Positions 7,912 to 16,600 of a stretch of 64,000 bases of DNA are shown piece after piece (positions within the stretch are counted from its first letter, which is position 1; each line of letters opens with the position of its first letter). The notes under the pieces are model-generated. The model had not been told where the DNA came from, did no database searches, and saw only the letters and a list, made by a program, of their open reading frames with translations. The stretch lies in contig JADJPQ010000008.1 in the NCBI GenBank assembly GCA_016713175.1, positions 1-64,000 of the forward strand. The letters are read 5' to 3'. The translations under genes and the position numbers were made by a program. The stretch is from Planctomycetota bacterium. Its GTDB lineage: Bacteria; Planctomycetota; UBA1135; UBA2386.

Positions 7912-9902
7912 GCATGAACCAGGGACAACTCTTCGGAAGGGAGCGCCGGAGAACGGTGAAACCGTCTCCTGAGAGGTGCGCACCGACTTTGTGGGTCCGC
8001 CGACTTCGCGTCCTGCGCGATCTTGTCCCTGGGGATCAGGCGGTCGTTCGCGACGCTGAGCTTCGCAGGGGGCTCAACATCGTCTGGGCACCGTCGCAAG
8101 AGGGCGGGGCTGGCAACGAGTTGTTCAAGGACGGCGTCGCAGGCCACACGGCCGGCAAGTCTACGTTCTGCAGGCTCCTGCGACACGTCCTCGGTGAGCC
8201 GGCCTTCGCACCCGATTCTGTGCGACGCGCGATTCGGAAGAGGTTGCCCACGGGCTGGGTCGTCGCGGAAGTCATAATCGGTGATGAATCATGGTTGGTT
8301 GCGCGACCTCTGTGCATTGGTCCACACTCATTCTGCATTCGCGGCGGGAACGTGGACCACGTTGGTGAGCACGCCGATCGCCGTCCGTTCAGCGAGTTCC
8401 TGCGTGCCGTGGCCGCAGCCAGCGTCGACCAGCTACCAGCGACGCGCTTCCCCGGCAACGATGAAGCTCTGCGATGGGAACATGTTCTTCCCTGGCTGTC
8501 TCGCGACCAAGAATGCCGCTTCGCCGACTTCCTTGAATGGCGACATCCCGTAAGCGGATCCGAAGCACCGACACTCACCGTCGATGAGCGCCACTTCCTC
8601 GTTCGATCGGTGCTCGGACTAATGTCTGACGACGAGCGCGCCGAGCAGGAGGCGAACGCGCGTCTTGTCGCGCAAAGGAAGGACGCTGTCCGCTTCGAGC
8701 CTCTACTACGACATCGAGCCGAGACGGATCACGCGCGCGTCGCCAAGGTGCTGGGAATGGAACCAGCCCAGATCAGCACACCTCTGTTTGTTTCCGCGGC
8801 ACGACGGGAGATCGCGAACCGGGCCGCCGCCGTCGAGCTACGCGAGCGAGAGGTTGTTGCGTCCGATGGCCGCGATACTCGACGCAGCGCACTGGAAGAG
8901 TCCGTGTCGACTGCGGCGCGATTGCGCGAAAGGCTCGATCAAGCGGAGAAGATGCTGAAGTTCCAACAGGGAGTGGTCGAGCAGCTGGATGGCACTGCGC
9001 CGTCCGACGTGCTGGCACAGTTGCCGCCTCCAAGAGGCTTCTGCGGCGTCCCTCTTGCCACGGCTCGCGCCCACGGGTGTCCACTTGCCATGGGGACGCC
9101 ATCCAGTGTCGCGTCCGCTCGGGGCGAACGATCCGCAGCGCAGGAACTGGAAGCGCAAAGGGACGTAGTTCGATCGAGCGAGGCGGAAGTGAAGCGCCTT
9201 GTCGATTCTATTCAGGCTGCCGATGAGGCCACTCGCATCGCGCGCGCCGCCTTTTTTGCGGAAGCGACGACCCACGATAGGGCGCGTGCTGAAGTGGTGC
9301 GGGATCGATCTGCACTGACTCAGATCGGCAAGATGCTCGACGATGCCGAGGAGGCAGCACGGCAGGCTACTGAGCAAGTCGACGCGATTTCTTTGCTGGA
9401 TCGCCAGATCGCAGACTCGTATGCCCGACAAGATGAACTGCGAAGAGCCCGCCGAGAAGCTCTTGCCCGCTTCTCGGAGAGGTTCGACTACGTCGTCCGA
9501 GCCCTCCTTGGAGATGAAGTAGTTGGTCGTGTAGACGCGACGGGACGTTCATTGGCCTTGGTCGCAGAGGAACGCGGGGAGCGCGAGAGTGCTGCGATCG
9601 CGACCATCAAGCTGCTTGCGTTCGACTTCGCCGCGCTCGTCGCAAGCGTGGAAGGCGATGGCGTCTTCCCTCGTTTCCTGGTACACGACGGACCACGGGA
9701 GGCCGACCTCGCGGCAGACATCTACGAACGCCTGTTCCTCTTTGCGAGAGAGCTTGAACGGAGCTTCGACGAGCTGCCGTCATTCCAGTACATCGTCACG
9801 ACCACGACGCGCCCACCGGACGCGCTGATTTCAAAGCCGTGGCTCTGCTTGCAGCTCGCTGGCACACCAGCTGAACAACGCCTGCTGAAGTGCGATTTGT
9901 AG
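7908..9902 (+). CDS. SMC/RecN-like ATPase (DUF2326-like) linked to type I RM operon
   Basis: This 664-residue protein has the layout of an ABC/SMC-type ATPase: an N-terminal nucleotide-binding half, a long coiled-coil middle and a C-terminal half. The P-loop near residues 79-86 is the variant G-H-T-A-G-K-S-T, as in DUF2326-type proteins, where the first Gly of Walker A is not conserved. Coiled-coil residues run from about 230 to 530 with a C-x12-C pair near the middle that could be a hook. The Walker B-like F-L-V-H-D-G-P lies near residue 590. The GTG start overlaps the hsdS stop; an ATG at 7914 is the alternative. Tight coupling implies that it works with the restriction complex, perhaps as a sensor or effector. 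Confidence 0.75.
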   Translation: MSMNQGQLFGRERRRTVKPSPERCAPTLWVRRLRVLRDLVPGDQAVVRDAELRRGLNIVWAPSQEGGAGNELFKDGVAGHTAGKSTFCRLLRHVLGEPAFAPDSVRRAIRKRLPTGWVVAEVIIGDESWLVARPLCIGPHSFCIRGGNVDHVGEHADRRPFSEFLRAVAAASVDQLPATRFPGNDEALRWEHVLPWLSRDQECRFADFLEWRHPVSGSEAPTLTVDERHFLVRSVLGLMSDDERAEQEANARLVAQRKDAVRFEPLLRHRAETDHARVAKVLGMEPAQISTPLFVSAARREIANRAAAVELREREVVASDGRDTRRSALEESVSTAARLRERLDQAEKMLKFQQGVVEQLDGTAPSDVLAQLPPPRGFCGVPLATARAHGCPLAMGTPSSVASARGERSAAQELEAQRDVVRSSEAEVKRLVDSIQAADEATRIARAAFFAEATTHDRARAEVVRDRSALTQIGKMLDDAEEAARQATEQVDAISLLDRQIADSYARQDELRRARREALARFSERFDYVVRALLGDEVVGRVDATGRSLALVAEERGERESAAIATIKLLAFDFAALVASVEGDGVFPRFLVHDGPREADLAADIYERLFLFARELERSFDELPSFQYIVTTTTRPPDALISKPWLCLQLAGTPAEQRLLKCDL

Positions 9903-9993
9903 ACGCCCGCCAGCGTTGGCCGGACCGCCGGCTGCGTCCCGCGCTGCCACTCCCTCGGCTCGAACGCCTGCGGCGCATCCCGGACCGGGCGGG

Positions 9994-11166
9994 CTACCGA
10001 CGCCCCTGGAACTCTCCGTTCGTGTAGAGGGTGCACTTCGGGCAGCCGACGCCGTGCCACATCGCATCGAGGGTAGCCTGAAAGGCGCGCCCCCAGTCTT
10101 CCGGTGGCTGCTCAAGAACAAGTTCAGGCAGCAGCGCCCGGTCCTCCTGCACTGGATCGGTCCACGATTCTCCGTAGCCGGAGAATGTAGCTCGTGATCC
10201 CTTCACTCCGAGCAGCGACACCGCGATCGCAAGCGGGTAGCTGACAACCTCAGGGCCAAGGTCGCGAAGCACGCGCGGCACCTCCCTCACGAGCAGCTCG
10301 GCGGCTTGCTTCAACCGGAGGATTGGAAAGTTCCGTTCCCCTGACGAACCGCAGATCTCCGATGTCGCGAACTCAACGCACCCGCTCCTGAAGACCTGCA
10401 TGTAGCTGACCGCAGAACCCCAGCTACCACTAAATGTGCAAGCTCCGTCGAAGGTCATCCTGCACGAGAACCCGCCACCCCTGTGACCCGGGGGCCAAAC
10501 GTTCTTCTGAACGACAGCAGTCACGTCCCTGGGAGTCGAGTCTCGTGAGAACGCCGCGACAGGGAGCACATGAACAACCATGTTCGGTGCCTCTTCGAGC
10601 AAATCCGCGCGGTCCCCACCGGACAGGTCCGCAATGCGATCCGCGCGGAATGCGCGCATTCGACGCGGAACCTCGTCTCCCTCAAGGAACTCAACCCGCA
10701 CCTGCTCCACTTCAAGCGGGACCGTCCGTGGCCCCTGCCGCGCATAGAACCGGTGGCTAAACATGTGGGGCTTGGTCGCGCTTCGCTTGACGCGAACGAC
10801 GACGACAGGCGCGTCAGCACAACCCTCGACGATCAGGATCTCTGGTTGAGGCACGATCCGCGGCGAGATGTTGGTGTCGATCATGCTTGATAACCGCAGG
10901 ACGACATCGTCGAGGTTCGTCTCTACGAGTCCACAGATTCGATCCGGCAGACCGCTCGGCTTCCCGCCCTCTTGCTGTTCCTCGACACCGAGGACAATGC
11001 TCCCGCCAGTCGTGTTCGCCATGCCTGCTATGTGCCGCAGGAACTCCGTTCGATCATCGCCCTTGCCGGGAAACTGGGACTTGTAGTCGAGTCGCTGCCC
11101 TTCTCTCTCGCCACCTGCAACGAGAGCATCGATGTCAGCCTTCGTGATTCGGCGTCCGTTCAGCAT
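9994..11166 (-). CDS. AlbA_2 (Schlafen-like) domain protein
   Basis: This is a 390-residue protein. Residues about 20-150 form an AlbA_2/Schlafen-type putative nucleic-acid-binding domain, with E-G-Q-R-L-D-Y-K near the start and the Gly-rich N-T-T-G-G-S-I-V-L-G-V strand-turn. The remaining 240 residues do not match a family I know. It is the last gene of a leftward operon: its ATG overlaps the stop of the preceding small gene by seven bases. It faces the end of the restriction operon across a 91-base gap. Schlafen-like domains occur in antiviral proteins and regulators, so a defence role is plausible but inferred. Confidence 0.7.
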   Translation of the reverse strand: MLNGRRITKADIDALVAGGEREGQRLDYKSQFPGKGDDRTEFLRHIAGMANTTGGSIVLGVEEQQEGGKPSGLPDRICGLVETNLDDVVLRLSSMIDTNISPRIVPQPEILIVEGCADAPVVVVRVKRSATKPHMFSHRFYARQGPRTVPLEVEQVRVEFLEGDEVPRRMRAFRADRIADLSGGDRADLLEEAPNMVVHVLPVAAFSRDSTPRDVTAVVQKNVWPPGHRGGGFSCRMTFDGACTFSGSWGSAVSYMQVFRSGCVEFATSEICGSSGERNFPILRLKQAAELLVREVPRVLRDLGPEVVSYPLAIAVSLLGVKGSRATFSGYGESWTDPVQEDRALLPELVLEQPPEDWGRAFQATLDAMWHGVGCPKCTLYTNGEFQGRR

Positions 11167-11399
11167 GACCCCGGCTCCTGCCGAAGTTCCGACTCCAGGG
11201 CTTTCAGGTGTTCGATCTCAGCTATCAGGATCCTCAAGCCGCACTCCACGCAGTAGTGCTCGAAGGACCGGCCCTTTGGGACCTTCAGGCGGCGGTCTCC
11301 CATGGTGACCCGGTGTGACGCATTGTGCTGGCAATCATGCGACTTCAACGCCACGTCGACGATCACACGACGCGAGACAAGCCTCTTGGGTGCAGCCAT
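11160..11399 (-). CDS. Small Cys/His protein, possible zinc ribbon
   Basis: This 79-residue basic protein has a possible zinc site: D-C-Q-H-N in the first half and Y-C-V-E-C-G near residue 52. The C-terminal part is an amphipathic helix. The ATG overlaps the stop of the helicase gene (ATGA), and its own end overlaps the start of the AlbA_2 gene, so all three are translationally coupled in the order helicase, small protein, AlbA_2. It may be an adaptor or a subunit of that module. The family is not recognised. Confidence 0.6.
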   Translation of the reverse strand: MAAPKRLVSRRVIVDVALKSHDCQHNASHRVTMGDRRLKVPKGRSFEHYCVECGLRILIAEIEHLKALESELRQEPGSC

Positions 11400-13183
11400 C
11401 AGATGATCTCCGCTGCGACCGTTGCTTGGATCGCCGGAAGGGCTTCTTGCGCACGCCGGAGATCATCTGCGCTGAACTCGCTACGTTCCCTGTCGGCCAC
11501 GCGCTCCCGAACGAGCTTGTCTATTCGCGACTTGACCACTTGGAAGTTGGTGCGGCCGAGACGCTGCTTGTCGAGCTGATGCCCATCATGAGAGAGGGCG
11601 CGCGTCGCCAGGAGTTCGCCGGTGATCCGCTGGATCTCGTGGTTCAACGCTATGCGCGCAGCCTGACGTTGGCGCACCAGCGTTGTGGGAACGTGCTCAT
11701 GGTCGTAGACCTCGCGAATCTGCTCCAGCGTGACTCCTTGTTCTCGTAGTGCGCGGATGTGCCGCATCGCCACCTCGTTCTCCAACAGCGGGATCTCTTC
11801 GACGACGATCCCAGACTGACCTCGCACCTCCATCTGCGAGGCAGTGCGCGGCAAGAGCGGGTCCAGCTCGATCTCACTTCGGTCGGTGAAGTCCAGACCT
11901 TCGACGGGCAAGAGCTGCTCGAAGAACTCTTGATCGGCCTCGCTGAACTCGCGGAAGTCGTCCCATCGGCGAGCGATGTTGCTACCCGCGTGGAACACGA
12001 CCGTCCCTAGGTTGTGCGGGCCGCCGGGGTCAGTTCCGGGAATGACCCGCATCACACGTCCGACAAACTGAACGAACGGCGAGAGGTTGCTGAAGATAGC
12101 GCATACCGCAGCGACGCTCAGGAAGGGGTGGTCGAATCCTTCCCCCAGTTTCCTGACTTGGACCACGACGTCCAACTCGTGTCGGTCAAGTTTCGCGAGG
12201 ACCTCATCAGACCGCTTCCCATCCCGGGTGTGGACGAAGTCGGCGCGAAGCCCTCGGGCACGGAAGGCTTCGACGACTTGGTGGCAGTGTTTGAAGTTGA
12301 GCGCGGCAGCGATGATCTTGTGCCTGTCGTCACCAGACGCTGACCGGATCCGACGAAGCTCGCGAATCGAGGCTTCGACGATGGTCGTCAGCGTCTCCTG
12401 AGAAGAGACGATCCCTCGCCGGAACTCCGGGTCCGTCTCGCCAAGCCGCCTCACCTCGTCGAGCGGGATCTCCACCTCTACGCCGCCCTCATCCTGCACA
12501 TACCGGAGGGATGCTGGATTCAGGACGAGAGCCTTGAGCCGCTTGACGTAGCCCCGCTCGATCGCTTCCCGCACGGGATAGGAGTAGATCACGCGCCCCG
12601 GCATCAACTGGCCGTCAGCCCGCAGCGGTGTCGCTGAGAAGTTCACGACCTTCGCGTTCGGAAAGGCACCTCGAAGCGTCGCCCAACTCTGAGCCACGGC
12701 GTGATGCCCCTCGTCGAAGAGGATGAGATCGAAGTAGTCCCTCGGGAGCTGGGTCAGCCAGCGGTTGCTGTCACCTTGGAGCTGGTCGATGTTGGTGACA
12801 ACGACGTCCGCGTTGTCGAGATCGCCTCGGTTGACGGTCTTCCCTCGAATCTCAACTGGTTCCGGAAAGGGCGGCGCGGAGATGACTCCTCGCTCCTTGA
12901 AGAAGAACTTAGGGCCAGCCGTCGGATCGAAGTGGTCGTGCAACTGCCTTGCGACTTTCACCTGTGGTGCGACCACCAGCACGCGCGTGGCGCGCACGGC
13001 AAATGGAGCCAGACAGATGAGGCCCGATTTCCCGCACCCGACTGGCAAGACGATGGCGACCTCACGCTCGGGGGCGTCGCCTGCGAAGTGGTCGTGGATT
13101 CGCCGGAACCCATCCTGCTGCGGAATGCGCAGGGCGGCGTTTCCTTCGATCGCAGGGCTGATGTCGCGGAATCGCGTGGGCAT
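11399..13183 (-). CDS. Superfamily 2 DNA/RNA helicase, putative defence
   Basis: This is a 594-residue DEAD/DEAH-type helicase. Motif I is P-V-G-C-G-K-S near residue 48; motif II is D-E-G-H-H near 165; motif III S-A-T-P follows; motif VI Q-F-V-G-R-V-M-R lies in the second RecA domain. After about residue 400 comes a helical C-terminal region without a known nuclease motif. The ATG at 13183 has AAGGAG about seven bases upstream. It leads a coupled three-gene operon with a small Cys protein and an AlbA_2 protein. The domain set and the position beside a restriction system suggest anti-phage or anti-plasmid activity, which the sequence alone cannot prove. Confidence 0.85.
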   Translation of the reverse strand: MPTRFRDISPAIEGNAALRIPQQDGFRRIHDHFAGDAPEREVAIVLPVGCGKSGLICLAPFAVRATRVLVVAPQVKVARQLHDHFDPTAGPKFFFKERGVISAPPFPEPVEIRGKTVNRGDLDNADVVVTNIDQLQGDSNRWLTQLPRDYFDLILFDEGHHAVAQSWATLRGAFPNAKVVNFSATPLRADGQLMPGRVIYSYPVREAIERGYVKRLKALVLNPASLRYVQDEGGVEVEIPLDEVRRLGETDPEFRRGIVSSQETLTTIVEASIRELRRIRSASGDDRHKIIAAALNFKHCHQVVEAFRARGLRADFVHTRDGKRSDEVLAKLDRHELDVVVQVRKLGEGFDHPFLSVAAVCAIFSNLSPFVQFVGRVMRVIPGTDPGGPHNLGTVVFHAGSNIARRWDDFREFSEADQEFFEQLLPVEGLDFTDRSEIELDPLLPRTASQMEVRGQSGIVVEEIPLLENEVAMRHIRALREQGVTLEQIREVYDHEHVPTTLVRQRQAARIALNHEIQRITGELLATRALSHDGHQLDKQRLGRTNFQVVKSRIDKLVRERVADRERSEFSADDLRRAQEALPAIQATVAAEII

Positions 13184-13397
13184 AGGCGGTCTCCTTCCGG
13201 GTGAACGGCAAGGTGGGTGCTGCGCGAGTCGCCTGGGTCACCATTCGCCAGCTTTTCGCCGCGACTCGTCTGGGGGATGTTGCCAGCACACGACTCGGTT
13301 TTCGAGAGCGGGGCCATGGACCTGTCCATCGGGCCTGGGAGACCGCCGTCGATGGCCGCCACGCTGTTCGCAATCCTGGCGCTGTGCTAGCCTGCCT

Positions 13398-13591
13398 GAG
13401 TCGACATGCGACTCCCTGCCCTCCTGGGCAGGGGCACCAAGCCGACGGCCGGGTCTTCCGAGATGAGCGAGACCTGATCGTCGGCTGCGCTCTGGTGAGC
13501 GGAGTGCTCCTGCACAGGGTTCGAGGGATGTGCCGAAAGGCATAGCTCGGTCTCGCGACCGGGCGGCGTCGATGAATTCTCTCGCTCATCG
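13398..13591 (+). promoter_or_regulatory. Hairpin-rich leader before giant glycosyltransferase gene
   Basis: The 417-base gap 13184-13600 holds no gene I can support; 13184-13397 shows nothing clear. From 13398 on, perfect inverted repeats follow one another: GAGTCG/CGACTC (13398-13414), CCTGCCC/GGGCAGG with a TCCT loop (13415-13432), GCCGAC/GTCGGC (13441-13485) enclosing GGTCT/AGACC, TGCC-GAAA-GGCA (13531-13542), CGGTC-TCGC-GACCG (13548-13561) and CGATGA/TCATCG (13570-13591). The last one ends at the ribosome-binding GGAG at 13591-13594. This could be a structured 5' leader with control of translation start. In a GC-rich genome some hairpins are expected by chance. Confidence 0.35.
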
Positions 13592-13600
13592 GAGAACTGC

Positions 13601-16600
13601 ATGGCTACTCGTCTGCGTTCGCCGGACGCGCGCTCGGTCGTCGCGTTGCTGGCTACCCGGGGTCGTCCCGACCTTCTCGCGCATCGCGCGCTGCCTTCTA
13701 TCCTGGCCCAGTCCAGGCTGCCTGACCGGATCCTGGTCGTCGTCGACCAGTCCCCCTCGGAACTGCCGGACGATGCCCTGGCCGAACAGGCCCGCCGGCT
13801 TCGCGCGCTCTGCCGCGGGAGGGTCCGGCTGACCGTGATGCGCAACCGGCGCACCCCAGCTCGCGCGTCAGGCGCGTGGAACACCGGCCTCGACCAACTA
13901 CACCGCGACATCCGGCAGCCCGACCTCGTGTTCGTCGCGGTTCTCGACGACGACGACGCATGGGAGCCGGACCACCTCGAATGCTGCTTCAGTGCGGCAC
14001 TCGCTGGCGACCTGAACATGGTGGCGAGCGGCCTGATCCGCCACGAGACGGCAGGCGACCCTGGCCACCGACACTCGATCCCGAGCAAGCTCGACGCGCG
14101 GGAGCTGTTCGTGCGTGGCCAGCACATCCAAGGCTCCAACCTGTTCGTCCGCCTGGACCTGCTGCTGCTGGCCGGCGGATTCGACGAACGCCTGCCCAGT
14201 TGCACGGATCGCGACCTGTGCCTTCGGCTCGTCGCCCTCGAAGAACTTCGGTTCGGCTCGACGGACCGTCACACCGTTCACCACTACGCGGACCCACGGA
14301 CGGATCGCCTGTCCACACCCGCTTCACCCGCGAAGCTGGACGGTCTCACGAGGTTCTTCCGCAAGCACGGGCTGCGGTTCGATGCCGCGACGAGGACCGA
14401 GGCCGAGGCCCGCGCGGCAGAGCGGTTCGGCTGGACTCCTCCGATCCAACTACCCGTGCTGGTGCCCATCGCGCCATCGACGGAGCCCGCCGAGACCCTC
14501 GATCTGGTCGTCGGCTTCGTCACGGACGCGCTCGTCCCAGCCCACGTCCGCGGCCTGCTCGACGACCTCGTGCGGCTGCAGGCGCAGCCCGGTATCCGGT
14601 TGTCGAGGGTCGTCATCGTCGAGAACGGCCCACTGCCCGACGGCGCACGACCGCTCCACGAGCTGGTCAGCTACTACTCGGCTGGCGGCCTGCCGATCGA
14701 CCTCGTCACGATCGAGCGGCAGCGTGCGGACTGGGAAAGAGGCGCACTGCTCGACGTGCCCGACATGACGCGAAGGCGACTGCCCATCGCCGCGACGCGG
14801 TCGATCCTCAACACCTACGTCGCGCACTCTGCTCTCTCCGTTCCCGGGGCTGCCGCTTGGATCCTGGACGACGACAAGCGCCTCAGCGTTCGGGTGGACC
14901 GCGGCGATGGCACCACGATCGAGCGCATCACGCCTGACGTCGGCACCCTGTTGCAGCTACGGCAGCAGCAGGTCGACGTGGTGATCGGCCCCGACACGGA
15001 CGCTGCGCCGCTGCCCTTCGTCGCGACGCTGCGCACGCAGCTTGTCGACCTGGACTTCCTGCTCGGGACGCTCGCCCAACTGCAACCGGAGTCCTCGTGG
15101 CCCGCCCGCCGCGCGGGGGTGGCAGCCGAACGTGACGCCCTGCGCGACAGCTACTACGACCTGTCGAAGACCACGGAGCACCTGGAGACGCCCCTGCTGC
15201 AGCATCCCGCCGACGTCGGGGACGCGGCCAGCGCGCTGAGGTGGATGGGCCAGAAGGTCAGCCGGTTGCTGGCTGGCGAGTCGGTTACCCGTCCGCTCGT
15301 CGTTCAGGCTCGCGACCTGCCCCTCGAAGCCGCGACCGACTCGGTCCAGCGCGGTGGCTCGGCGCTCTTCTTCAACCCGGCCCATCTGCTGCTCTACCCC
15401 CAGACACTCGCGCGCTTCGGCGACCAGTTCGTGCGTCGCTCGGACATGCTCGTCTCGCAACTGATGCGCGACCAAGCGGGCTTGCGACTGGTCATGCACC
15501 CGTGCGTGGGCGTGCGGCACGACCGCTCCTCGACTGGGCGCGCAACCCTGGCCAGCGAGACACTGCTGCAGGACATGCTGGGCTACGCGCTCTACCGCGC
15601 GGAGAACGAGTTGATGCAGGGACGCACCGCCGAACAGCGGAAGTCTCCGTTGCTCGCATGGACCGACTCGGAGCTGCGCCTCGGCGTGCGCCTCGTGCGC
15701 AAGTATCGCGACGAACGGCTGGCCGCGCTGACGTGGAACGCTTGGCGCATCTTCGGCTTGGCAGGCGCGATTCGTTCGGCTACCCGTCGCCTCGCAGCGG
15801 ACTATCCGGCCTGGGGAGGCGGTGAAGCGCGTGCCGCCCTCCAGGCCATCGCGAGCGAGATGGACCGGCTGCGCAGCGAGTTCCGACCCTCCGCCGTGGC
15901 CGAGTTCGCTGAGCGCGTTCGGCACAGCACGAGCGATGCGGCCATCCGCGGCACGTTCGTTTCGATGGATGGCTTGATCGCGGAATACCGCGCGACCCAC
16001 GCCGGAGTGGCCATCGAGTCTCCGGCCTTCCAGGAGGCTCGCGAGGCTCGGGCAAGGCAGGTGCTACGCGGGGCACTTGGCAAGTCGCCACTTCACTTGC
16101 TCGGAATGGGCGGCGAAGGCGTCGTCTTCACCGACGAGCGTCGGGTGTTCAAGGTGCTCGACTTGGTGAAGCCCCGCGCCAACCACGACACCGAGGCGAC
16201 GCTGTGCGCGCTCTCGGGCAAGGCCCTGCCCCTCAAGCGCATCTACCTCCCCGAGCTGGTGACCGTCGACGGCCAGCTCGTCGTGAGCTACCCGTTCGAG
16301 CCTTCCGAGCCCTACACCGGCGGTCATGGTCCCGAGCTGGTCGAGCTTCTGCGCGAGCTGAAGGCGCTCGGCGTGGTGTGCAGGAACATGCACCCCAAGA
16401 ACCTGCGCGTGACCTCGACCGGGCTGCGCCTCATCGACTACGGCGCGGACATCCGCCCGTTCACGGATGCCGACTATCGCTCGATGGCGGAACGCGCGTG
16501 GCTCTCGTGGCGGTGGCCGCATCGCCCCGACCTCGAAGTGCTGATGCGGCGTGCGCTGCAGGACAAGCACCTGCCCGAACTCGATGGGTTCGAGCGGTTC

